Origin: Caballeronia ptereochthonis
GTDB taxonomy: Bacteria; Pseudomonadota; Gammaproteobacteria; Burkholderiales; Burkholderiaceae
NCBI RefSeq assembly: GCF_001545075.1
Contig: NZ_FCOB02000021.1
Span: 97,952 to 161,951 of the forward strand
Direction of reading: 5' to 3'
DNA: 64,000 bases
The notes under the pieces were generated by a model. The model made no database searches. It saw nothing but the letters and a program-made list of their open reading frames with translations, and was not told where the DNA came from. Of the stretch, positions 23,294 through 31,088 are shown in pieces (position 1 is the stretch's first letter; the number at the start of each line of letters is the position of its first letter). Position numbers and translations under genes: made by a program.

Positions 23294-24985
23294 TCAAACC
23301 AGGCCGACGACGAGCGGTCCGAGCAGCGTCAGCAACACGTTGGCGAGCGCGTAGGTGATGGCGAACGGCACGGTCGGCACCGCGCTCTCCGCCTTGTCGA
23401 GCACGCCGCCGAACGCCGGGTTCGCGCTGCGCGATCCGGTGAGCGCGCCCGCGAGCAGCGCGGCGTTGTCGTAGCGCAGCACGTAACGGCCGAAGAGCAT
23501 CGTCAGGAGGAGCGGGAACAGGGTGACGAACACGCCGAGCAGGAAGATCGTCAGCCCGCTCTGCTTCACCGTCACGACCGCCTGCAGCCCGGAATTCAGG
23601 CCGACCACCGCGACGAACGCCGCGAGCCCGAAATCCTTGAGCAACTGCGACGCGGCCGGCGGCATGACGCCGTACATCGGATGCTTGCCCCGCAACCAGC
23701 CGAACAGGAGGCCCGCGAGGAGGCAGCCGCCGCCCGAACCGAGCGTGAGCGGAACGCCGCCCACGTCGACGACGACGAGCCCGATCAACAGGCCGAGCAC
23801 GATGCCCACGCCCATGTAGATGAAATCGGTCTTGTCGGTGTACGGCAGTTCGTAGCCGGCGGCGTCCACGGCGCGCTTCGTGTCCTGCGGCGAGCCGTAG
23901 AACGTGATGACGTCGCCGTGCTCGAGGCGCGTCTGCGGCAGCACCGGCAGCGGCTGACCGGCGCGCGCGATGTCGTGGATATAGACGCCGTGACGCATGT
24001 CGCGATCGACTCGCGCGCGCACCGCGGCGATCGTCGTGTGATTCATGCCGCGCTTCGTGAACACGCCCTGGCGCTTCTGCATGACGACGCTGATGCCGTC
24101 CGTATCCGCGACTTCCTCGCCGATGTGCGCGGCCGCGCTCACCATCACCTCGCGCCGCCCGACGACGAGCACGATGTCGCCCGTCTCCAGCGTGATGTCC
24201 GGGCGCGGCTCGAGCGCACGGCCCGCGCGCCGGATGCGCTCGACGGTGATCAGGTCCTGGTCGTCCACTTCGATGTCGGCGACCGTGCGCCCTGCCGCGC
24301 CACCGTTCGCCACGCGATAGGCGCGCCCGACGAGCGCCGGTAGCGCGGAAATCTGTCCCGGGCCGGGTCCGGCGGCGCCGCCGGCGAGCGCCTTCTCCGC
24401 CTCGATCGACGCTTCCTTCAGGCTTTGCCCCATGAACTTCGGCAGGATGTTCACGCAGATGATGATCGCGCCGAGCGAGCCGAACACGTAGGTCACGGCA
24501 TACGCGATCGCCACGTCGGCCTGCAGCGCCTTCGTCTGGTCGGCGGGCAGGCCGAGCCGCGCGATGGCGTCGCCCGCCGTGCCGATGATCGCCGATTGCG
24601 TGAGCGCCCCGCCCGCGAGCCCGGCGGCAAGCCCCTTGTTCAGCCCGAAGACCTTCGCGCAGACGATCACGCTGAGAAGCGCCGTCACCGCGAGAAACAC
24701 CGCCATCGCGATTTCGCGCAGCGTCTTGCGGTTGATCGAATTGAAGAACTGCGGGCCCGAGTCGTAGCCGACCGCGTAGATGAAGACGGCGAACATCACC
24801 GATTTCACGCCGTTGTCGATCTGCACGCCCGCCTGGCTCACCACCACCGCCGCGATGAGCGAGCCGCCCACGCCGCCCAGCTGGAACTTGCCGAAGTTGA
24901 TCTGGCCGATCAGATAGCCCGCCGCAAGCGACAGGAAGAGCGCCGATTCCGGCGACTTCTGGAAGATGTCGTGAAGCCAGTCCAT
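23294..24985 (-). CDS. AspT/YidE-family transporter with TrkA-C domains (second gene of a tandem pair)
   Basis: A 563-aa inner-membrane protein in two hydrophobic halves. The centre is a cytoplasmic region with two TrkA-C-type (RCK_C) segments, seen for example as VADIEVDDQDLITVERI and HGDVITFYGSPQD. Family motifs are GGALTQSAIIGTAGDAI in the first half and GSGGGCLLAGLLFGWLRGKHP in the second. The family includes the aspartate:alanine exchanger AspT, but most members are uncharacterised. It starts 4 bases after the stop of its paralogue at 24990, so the two are cotranscribed. Confidence 0.9.
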   Translation of the reverse strand: MDWLHDIFQKSPESALFLSLAAGYLIGQINFGKFQLGGVGGSLIAAVVVSQAGVQIDNGVKSVMFAVFIYAVGYDSGPQFFNSINRKTLREIAMAVFLAVTALLSVIVCAKVFGLNKGLAAGLAGGALTQSAIIGTAGDAIARLGLPADQTKALQADVAIAYAVTYVFGSLGAIIICVNILPKFMGQSLKEASIEAEKALAGGAAGPGPGQISALPALVGRAYRVANGGAAGRTVADIEVDDQDLITVERIRRAGRALEPRPDITLETGDIVLVVGRREVMVSAAAHIGEEVADTDGISVVMQKRQGVFTKRGMNHTTIAAVRARVDRDMRHGVYIHDIARAGQPLPVLPQTRLEHGDVITFYGSPQDTKRAVDAAGYELPYTDKTDFIYMGVGIVLGLLIGLVVVDVGGVPLTLGSGGGCLLAGLLFGWLRGKHPMYGVMPPAASQLLKDFGLAAFVAVVGLNSGLQAVVTVKQSGLTIFLLGVFVTLFPLLLTMLFGRYVLRYDNAALLAGALTGSRSANPAFGGVLDKAESAVPTVPFAITYALANVLLTLLGPLVVGLV

Positions 24986-24989
24986 GGCG

Positions 24990-26672
24990 TCAGCCCAGTT
25001 TGCCGGCCAGCCCGACGATCACCGGCCCGAGCAGCGGCAGCAGCACGTTCGAAAGTGCATAGGTGATCGTGTAGCCGATGACGGGCGTCGCGTTGCCCGT
25101 CACGCCGACGAGCGCGCTGATCGCGGGCGTGCTGCATTGCTGGCCGGCGATCGCGCCGAGCAGCATCGGCACTTCGAGCTTCAGCAGCCAGCGTCCGATG
25201 AAAAGCGACGCGAGCGCCGGCCCGAGCGTGATGACGATGCCCGCGACCGGCAGCGCGATGCCGTATTCGCGGATGAGCCGCAGCGCATCCGCGCCCGCCG
25301 ACAGTCCGACCGCCGCGATGAACGTGCAGAGGCCGAAGTCCTTCAGGATCTGCGCCGCCGCCGACGGCAGCGAGCCGATCAGCGGATAGCGCGAGCGGAT
25401 CCAGCCGAACAGGAGGCCCGCGAGCAGGCAGCCACCGCCCGTGCCAGGCGTGAGGTCGATGCCGCCGACGTGCGCCGACAATCGCCCGATCCCGATGCCC
25501 AGCAGCACGCCGAGCCCGAGAAAGACGAAGTCGGTTTTCCGCGTCGCGCGAAGCATGTAGCCGAGCCGGGCGGCGCCGCGCGCGACGTCTTCCTTGTTGC
25601 CGACGAGCGTCAGCACGTCGCCGCGCTGCAACTGCGTGCCGGATAGTGCGGGAATCGTGCTGTCGAGACGCGTCACGGCCGCGACGAACACGCCGTGCGC
25701 GTCGGCGGGCGCGGCGCGGGCGCGCACCTGCGCGAGCGTGAGGCCGTGAATCGCGCGCTGCGTGAGCATCACATCCACACGCTCGACGAAGACATCCGAG
25801 ACGCCGCCGCTGAACACCTCCTCGCCGATCGCGGGAATCGCCTCGATGAGCGCCTCGCGCCGCCCGCCGACCACGACGCTATCGCCCGCCTTCAGGACGA
25901 CCGGGGCCTGCGGCTTGATGATCGAGCGGTCGCGCTGCACGCGTTGCACGCTGATGTTGTAGCCGAAGCGCTTTTCCAGTTCGCCGATGGTGCTGCCCGC
26001 GCCCGTCGTCACCCTGAGCTCGCGTCCGGCGAGCGGCGGCGCGGCAGGCGTCTGCGCCTCGCCGAGTGCGCCGTCGCCGCCGAGCTTGCGCCAGACGCGC
26101 TCCGCTTCGTCGCGCAGGTTCACGCGCAGGATGAGCGGCGCGAACTGGCTCGCGAAAAGCACGATCGTGACCAGACCGAACAGATAGCTCACGCTGTAGG
26201 CGGTGACGATATTCGCCTGCAGACGCGCCGTGTCGGCGGCCGGCAGTCCGAGCCGGTTGATGGCCTCGGAGGCCGTGCCGATCACGGCCGATTCGGTCGC
26301 CCCGCCGGCGAGCAGTCCGGCCGCGGTTCCCGCATCGAGCTTCAGCACGACGACGGCGCCGAGCACGAGCGCGATCACGACGACGATCTCGACGATCGAC
26401 AGCGCGCCGTAACGCCATCCGCGTCCGATATTCGCGAAGAATTGCGGGCCGCCGGTAAAGCCGAGCGCGAAGATGAAAAGCGCGAAAGCGATGTTCTTGA
26501 GGTCGGGCGAAATACGCGCACCGCTTTGACCGAGGATCAACGCGACGATGAGCGTGCCGCAAACGCCGCAGAGCTGAATTGGACCAAGCTTGAACGAACC
26601 AATGAAATAGCCAATCGCGAGGCTGGAAAACAGAGCGATCTCGGGCTGCGCGGAAAGCAGATTCAATATCAT
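24990..26672 (-). CDS. AspT/YidE-family transporter with TrkA-C domains (first gene of a tandem pair)
   Basis: A 560-aa paralogue of the next gene with the same layout: an N-terminal membrane half with GGATESAVIGTASEAI, central TrkA-C segments, and a C-terminal half with GTGGGCLLAGLLFGWIRSRYP. The ATG at 26672 gives a normal N-terminus. A TTG 60 bases further upstream keeps the frame but has no better ribosome site. In characterised systems AspT works with aspartate decarboxylase (aspD), which is absent here, so the substrate is open. The long AT-rich region upstream probably contains its promoter. Confidence 0.88.
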   Translation of the reverse strand: MILNLLSAQPEIALFSSLAIGYFIGSFKLGPIQLCGVCGTLIVALILGQSGARISPDLKNIAFALFIFALGFTGGPQFFANIGRGWRYGALSIVEIVVVIALVLGAVVVLKLDAGTAAGLLAGGATESAVIGTASEAINRLGLPAADTARLQANIVTAYSVSYLFGLVTIVLFASQFAPLILRVNLRDEAERVWRKLGGDGALGEAQTPAAPPLAGRELRVTTGAGSTIGELEKRFGYNISVQRVQRDRSIIKPQAPVVLKAGDSVVVGGRREALIEAIPAIGEEVFSGGVSDVFVERVDVMLTQRAIHGLTLAQVRARAAPADAHGVFVAAVTRLDSTIPALSGTQLQRGDVLTLVGNKEDVARGAARLGYMLRATRKTDFVFLGLGVLLGIGIGRLSAHVGGIDLTPGTGGGCLLAGLLFGWIRSRYPLIGSLPSAAAQILKDFGLCTFIAAVGLSAGADALRLIREYGIALPVAGIVITLGPALASLFIGRWLLKLEVPMLLGAIAGQQCSTPAISALVGVTGNATPVIGYTITYALSNVLLPLLGPVIVGLAGKLG

Positions 26673-26770
26673 GGGATCGACAATTTTTATTGGTAATCGG
26701 AACGCGTTCGCCGTACCTTGGTCGTTAAGCAATCGTCTCGGCGCGTAATCTTCACGAAAGAAATTAATCG

Positions 26771-26885
26771 ATATATCAGGACCGATAAATAAAAGCTTTT
26801 ATTCGAAGGCTTGATATATCAGTTCGAAAAAGGCGCGATTATTTCCATAAAATGCGGTTTTTTAAACATTTCCGACATATATCAG
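26771..26885. promoter_or_regulatory. Three ATATATCAG repeats upstream of the AspT-type operon
   Basis: ATATATCAG occurs at 26771-26779, 26814-26822 and 26877-26885, all in the same orientation, 43 and 63 bp apart (close to 4 and 6 helical turns). The middle copy forms a perfect palindrome, TGATATATCA (26812-26821). The repeats are candidate operator sites for the - strand operon; the binding protein is unknown. Confidence 0.5.
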
Positions 26886-27049
26886 AAGACATTCAACAAA
26901 ACGGCCATCTCCTTCAACTGAAATAATCCAGCCTTTCAATGCGCCGCCGCTTTAGGAATGACGCCTCGGACCGCGCGAATGCACGCGTTTTAAGGATCGA
27001 ACCGAATTACCCCAAAAAATCAGCATCGGCATCCTAAATTTTATGATCT

Positions 27050-27065
27050 GGATATTGCAATATCC
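27050..27065. promoter_or_regulatory. 16-bp perfect palindrome upstream of the LysR gene
   Basis: GGATATTGCAATATCC reads the same on both strands. With one mismatch the symmetry extends to 22 bp (27047-27068). It lies 108 bp before the LysR start codon and may be an operator for autoregulation or for the divergent transporter pair. Confidence 0.5.
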
Positions 27066-27172
27066 GGATTCTGTCAATATTATCGGCTTCACAGGTTGTT
27101 CAATAACTGGACACACGCTCGTCATAAGGCGTAGGTCCGGACCGTGTGGCACAACTCTGAGAGGGCACCAAG

Positions 27173-28171
27173 ATGAATCAGATCCATGCAATGCGCGTCT
27201 TCGTGCGCGTGGCGGACACGGAAAGCTTTCGCCGCGCCGCTCAACAACTCGACGTCTCGAATGCGCTGGTCACCCGCGCAATCGCCATGCTCGAAGCGCA
27301 TTTGAGAACCCGCCTCATCAATCGCACCACCCGCAACCTTTCTCTCACCGAAGCCGGCACGCGTTATCTGGAAGGCTGCCGCGCGCTGCTCGAGGAACTG
27401 GATCATCTGGAGTCGACCGTCACGCACACCGAGGGCGAACCGAGCGGCACGCTGCGCGTCGTCGCGTCGAGCGCGCTCTCGCTGCTCACGCTGACGCCGC
27501 TCATCGACGGCTTCCGCAAGCTCTATCCCAAGGTCAACGTGCGCCTGACGCTCGCCGAGCGGCATGTCGATCTGGTCGAGGACGGCTATGACGTCGGCAT
27601 CGTCACGGCGTTCATGGTGTCGAGCACCGCGCTCATCGAGCGTCCCGTCGGCACCAACGCGCTGGTTCCGGTCGCCACGCCGGCATTCGTCGCCGAACAT
27701 GGCATGCCCGCTGCGCCCGCGGATTTGCAAACGTTATCTTCGGTCGGATTGCCGAATGAAATGCGCAGCCAGACCTGGCATTTCCGTCATCGCCACGGCG
27801 CCGCCGACCAGATCACGCTCGCGCCGGTGTATACGGTCAACAACGGGCTGATGGTCCGTCTCGCCACCTTGAAGAGCATGGGCTTTTCGATCCTGCCCGA
27901 AGGCATCGTGCAAACGGATCTGAAGGAGGGCACGCTCGTTCGCCTGCTGCCCGATTACACGATCGACGACCCGGACATGAAAGTTTCGATCGTCTATCCG
28001 GGGCGTCAGTATCTGCCTGCCAAGACACGCTTCTTTATCGACTATGCTCTGGACTATCTGAGCCGGGAATTCGCGGCCGCCTCCGGTCGCCCCGACGACA
28101 TCATCAGGTCGTCCATGCCGCCGCTCGTGTCCGTGCCGAGAACGAGCAGCGTGTCGGCGACCGCGAGCTGA
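27173..28171 (+). CDS. LysR-family transcriptional regulator
   Basis: A 332-aa regulator. The N-terminal winged helix-turn-helix (about residues 2-61) has MRVFVRVADTESFRRAAQQLDVSNALVTRAIAMLEAHL. A substrate-binding effector domain follows from about residue 90. It is divergent from the AspT-type pair, the usual geometry for LysR control of a neighbour, and it is also 79 bp ahead of the D-lactate dehydrogenase on the same strand. The C-terminal 30 residues are longer than usual and low in structure. Confidence 0.92.
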   Translation: MNQIHAMRVFVRVADTESFRRAAQQLDVSNALVTRAIAMLEAHLRTRLINRTTRNLSLTEAGTRYLEGCRALLEELDHLESTVTHTEGEPSGTLRVVASSALSLLTLTPLIDGFRKLYPKVNVRLTLAERHVDLVEDGYDVGIVTAFMVSSTALIERPVGTNALVPVATPAFVAEHGMPAAPADLQTLSSVGLPNEMRSQTWHFRHRHGAADQITLAPVYTVNNGLMVRLATLKSMGFSILPEGIVQTDLKEGTLVRLLPDYTIDDPDMKVSIVYPGRQYLPAKTRFFIDYALDYLSREFAAASGRPDDIIRSSMPPLVSVPRTSSVSATAS

Positions 28172-28250
28172 CGCCACGCGCGGCCGACCGGAAGCACGGA
28201 CGGCCGCCGCGGGCGACACGACCCGCCGGACCCACACTTCGCCCGAAACG

Positions 28251-29270
28251 ATGCCCGCTCCGAACGCCACCCGCCTCATTCTCTTCAGCAGCCGCCAGTA
28301 CGACGCCGACACCTTCAGGCAAGCCAACGAGGCATTCGGCGTCGAACTGGATTTTCAGGAAGCGCATCTCGACGCGCAGACCGCCATCCTCGCGAGAGGA
28401 TTCACGGCAGTCTGCCCGTTCGTCAACGACGGCGTCGATGCCGCCGTGCTCGAAAAGCTCCACGAGGGCGGCACGCGTCTCGTGGCATTGCGCTCGGCGG
28501 GATTCAATCACGTCGATCTGCACGCCGCGAAACGTCTCGGCATCACGGTGACGCGCGTGCCCGCATACTCGCCGCACGCGGTCGCGGAGCATGCGGTCGG
28601 CATGATCCTCACGCTGAACCGGCGGCTGCATCGCGCGGTGGCGCGCACGCGTGACGGCGATTTCTCGCTCAACGGCCTGCTCGGCTTCGATCTGTACGGC
28701 AAGACCGTCGGCGTGATCGGCACGGGCATCATCGGACGGGTGTTCGGCAACATCATGGCCGGCTTCGGCATGCAGGTGCTCGCCTACGATCCCGGCCCGC
28801 CCGCCCAGGATCTGCTCGAGCGCGGCGCGCGTTATGTCGGGCTCGACGAGCTGCTCGCGAACTCGGACATCGTCTCGCTGCACTGCCCGCTCCTGCCGTC
28901 CACCTATCACCTGATCGACGAACACGCGCTTGCCCGCATGAAGCGCGGGGCGATGCTCATCAACACGGGGCGTGGCGGGCTCGTCGAAAGCAATGCGTTG
29001 ACCGGCGCGCTGAAAAGCGGGCAACTGGGCCATCTCGGCCTCGACGTGTACGAGGAAGAAGGCGGCCTCTTCTTCGAGGACCATTCGGACAGCCTGCTGC
29101 AGGACGACGTCCTTGCGCGCCTGCTCACGTTTCCGAACGTCATCATCACGGCGCATCAGGCGTTCTTCACGCGCGAGGCGCTGATCGAGATCGCCTCGAC
29201 CACGCTCGGCAACGTGAAGGCATGGGAAGCGGACGCGCCGCGCAACGTCGTGGACGTGCCGCAGGACTAG
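28251..29270 (+). CDS. ldhA: D-lactate dehydrogenase (2-hydroxyacid dehydrogenase family)
   Basis: A 339-aa NAD-dependent D-isomer 2-hydroxyacid dehydrogenase that interconverts pyruvate and D-lactate. The NAD motif is GVIGTGIIGRVFG (Rossmann GxGxxG). The catalytic residues are Arg in LRSAGFNHVD, Glu in LDVYEEEGG and His in ITAHQAFFT. The latter two stretches are characteristic of the LdhA/fermentative D-LDH subgroup. It may be cotranscribed with the LysR gene 79 bp upstream. Confidence 0.93.
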   Translation: MPAPNATRLILFSSRQYDADTFRQANEAFGVELDFQEAHLDAQTAILARGFTAVCPFVNDGVDAAVLEKLHEGGTRLVALRSAGFNHVDLHAAKRLGITVTRVPAYSPHAVAEHAVGMILTLNRRLHRAVARTRDGDFSLNGLLGFDLYGKTVGVIGTGIIGRVFGNIMAGFGMQVLAYDPGPPAQDLLERGARYVGLDELLANSDIVSLHCPLLPSTYHLIDEHALARMKRGAMLINTGRGGLVESNALTGALKSGQLGHLGLDVYEEEGGLFFEDHSDSLLQDDVLARLLTFPNVIITAHQAFFTREALIEIASTTLGNVKAWEADAPRNVVDVPQD

Positions 29271-29290
29271 GCGCTTGTTCCGCGCGGCAC

Positions 29291-29797
29291 TCAGGTTTCG
29301 CCGTACTCGGCGCTCGTGGTGTCGGGCGCGGCGCACATCTCGCGCAACAGCGGCGCCTCGCGCTCATGCACTTCGACCGGCATGCACAGTGCGCCGGCGT
29401 AGGCCATGTATCTCGCACGATGCTGCCCGTTGCGAAACGCGACCACCCCTTCCCGATGCACGCCGAGAAGCCCGAGCAGGCCGGGCGAGCGCCGCACGCT
29501 GATCGTCACGTACGGCATTTCCGGCACGCGGGGGTTGTCGGGGTCGAGAAACTCGCGGATGCCGCGCACCTTGCCCGCGTGCCAGTCGCTGACGGCTTTG
29601 AGCACGTAGTCGGTGTCGTCGCGGTCGGCGCATTCGAGGAGTTTCCTGACGTCGACGAGCACGACCTGATGGCGCGAGCCATAGTCGTTGAAAACCCGTT
29701 TCAGGCGCACGAAGTCGTACTGCGGATGGCCCTGGAGCCTCACGATCCAGACCGCTTCTGCGGCGGTCGGCGCAACCATCGTGTCCATGTTCGGCAT
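29291..29797 (-). CDS. Orphan protein with a ParB/Srx-like motif
   Basis: A 168-aa protein not assigned to a characterised family. Near the C-terminus, FRNGQHRARYMAYAGA followed by MPVEV resembles the ParB N-terminal / sulfiredoxin box (GERRxRA or GGCHR followed by a hydrophobic strand). The first half (HPQYDFVRLKRVFNDYGSRHQVVLVDVRKLLECA) is unfamiliar. The ATG at 29797 is my choice; the frame stays open to 30139, but those residues are Arg/Ser-rich and look non-coding. It is divergent from the DNA-repair cassette. Confidence 0.65.
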   Translation of the reverse strand: MPNMDTMVAPTAAEAVWIVRLQGHPQYDFVRLKRVFNDYGSRHQVVLVDVRKLLECADRDDTDYVLKAVSDWHAGKVRGIREFLDPDNPRVPEMPYVTISVRRSPGLLGLLGVHREGVVAFRNGQHRARYMAYAGALCMPVEVHEREAPLLREMCAAPDTTSAEYGET

Positions 29798-30032
29798 AAG
29801 AAGAAGACTGCGCCGCGCGCGCCCCGTGCGCGCGTGTTTCGCAAGCAAATGGTCCTGAACGAACGGCGCTAAACAAACGCTCGGGCCAATTAAACTTTTA
29901 CACCCTAGTCGCGATTCATGAAAGCGCCGTGACGGGCACGTGGCGTGCTTTTGTTGCCAGAATCGAACACTCCGGCATTGCACGATAGTGCGCGCGTCAC
30001 GCGGCCGTCGTGCACGCATCCTTGAACGATAC

Positions 30033-31088
30033 GTGAACACTTCTTCCGATCTCATCGTCGCGCGACCCGAGGGCCTTTTCTGTGTTCCGGGCCACTTCCA
30101 TATCGACCCGTGGCGCCCGGTGGAACGCGCGGTCATCACGCATGCCCATGCGGATCATGCGCGCTTCGGGCACGCGCGTTATCTCACGGCCGAACCGGGT
30201 GTCGGCGTGCTGCTTTCACGGCTGCCGGGCATCGACGTCCAGGGGCTCGCCTACGGTGAAGCAATCGACGTGAACGGTGTGCGCGTGTCGCTGCATCCCG
30301 CCGGGCACGTGCTCGGCTCGGCGCAAGTGCGCGTCGAGCACAAGGGGCGCGTATGGGTCGCGTCGGGCGACTACAAGGTCGAGCCCGATCCGACCTGCGC
30401 GCCCTTCGAACCCGTGCGCTGCGACACGTTCATCACCGAGTCGACATTCGGATTGCCGATCTACCGCTGGGAAGGCGCGCGCGAGGTCTTCGACCGCATC
30501 GATTCCTGGTGGCGGCACAACGCGGCGCAGGGACGCGCGTCGGTGATCTTCTGCTATTCGTTCGGCAAGGCCCAGCGCATTCTCGCGGGCGTCGACGCGG
30601 CCATCGGTCCGATCTTCTGTCACGGCGCGGTCGAGCCGCTCAATCGCGCATACGCGCAAGCGGGCGTCGCGTTGCCGCAGACGCGCCTCGTCAGCGCGAT
30701 ACCCGCGAAGGACAAGACGGCATTCAAGGGCGCGCTGATCGTCGCGCCGCCGTCCGCGCAAGGCAGCCCTTGGATGCGCCGCTTCGGCGATTACAGCGAC
30801 GCCTTCGCCTCGGGCTGGATGCGCCTGCGCGGCACGCGCAGGCGGCGCGGCGTCGATCGCGGCTTCGTGCTCTCGGATCACGCCGACTGGCCCGGCCTGC
30901 AATACGCGATCGGCGCGAGCGGCGCGGAGCGCGTGATCGTCACGCACGGGCAAGTCGAGCCGATGGTGCGCTGGCTCACCGAGCAAGGCCTCGACGCGGG
31001 CGCCTTCCGCACGGAATACGGCGACGACGCAATCGAAGCCGACGCCGCCGAAAGCGTCCCGCAGAATACGGAGCGCGCCGCGCAATGA
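30033..31088 (+). CDS. Ligase-associated DNA exonuclease (metallo-beta-lactamase fold)
   Basis: A 351-aa metallo-beta-lactamase/beta-CASP nuclease (SNM1/Pso2-like) and the first gene of a four-gene DNA-repair cassette. Zinc motifs are THAHADHARFG and HPAGHVLGSAQV; later family residues are VASGDYKVEPDPTC and LSDHADW. The frame is open from an ATG at 29940, but the extra 31 residues are Cys/Arg-rich and unlike the family, so the GTG at 30033 is used. No clear Shine-Dalgarno supports either. The stop overlaps the ligase start (ATGA). Confidence 0.88.
   Translation: MNTSSDLIVARPEGLFCVPGHFHIDPWRPVERAVITHAHADHARFGHARYLTAEPGVGVLLSRLPGIDVQGLAYGEAIDVNGVRVSLHPAGHVLGSAQVRVEHKGRVWVASGDYKVEPDPTCAPFEPVRCDTFITESTFGLPIYRWEGAREVFDRIDSWWRHNAAQGRASVIFCYSFGKAQRILAGVDAAIGPIFCHGAVEPLNRAYAQAGVALPQTRLVSAIPAKDKTAFKGALIVAPPSAQGSPWMRRFGDYSDAFASGWMRLRGTRRRRGVDRGFVLSDHADWPGLQYAIGASGAERVIVTHGQVEPMVRWLTEQGLDAGAFRTEYGDDAIEADAAESVPQNTERAAQ

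Larger units (their letters stand above)
26673..27172. other. AT-rich divergent regulatory region between the AspT-type operon and a LysR gene
   Basis: This 500-bp spacer is far more AT-rich than any neighbour. It contains three copies of ATATATCAG and, nearer the LysR gene, a 16-bp perfect palindrome (each listed separately). No open frame in it looks like a gene. Confidence 0.7.

Noticed and set aside
26733..27172. AT-rich spacer as a mobile-element scar or genomic-island edge
   Set aside because: No integrase, tRNA, target duplication or terminal repeats are visible. The palindromes and direct repeats fit regulation better.
28251..29270. Annotation as phosphoglycerate or glyoxylate reductase
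   Set aside because: The C-terminal stretch LDVYEEEGGLFFED and the AHQAFFT motif belong to the D-lactate dehydrogenase branch.
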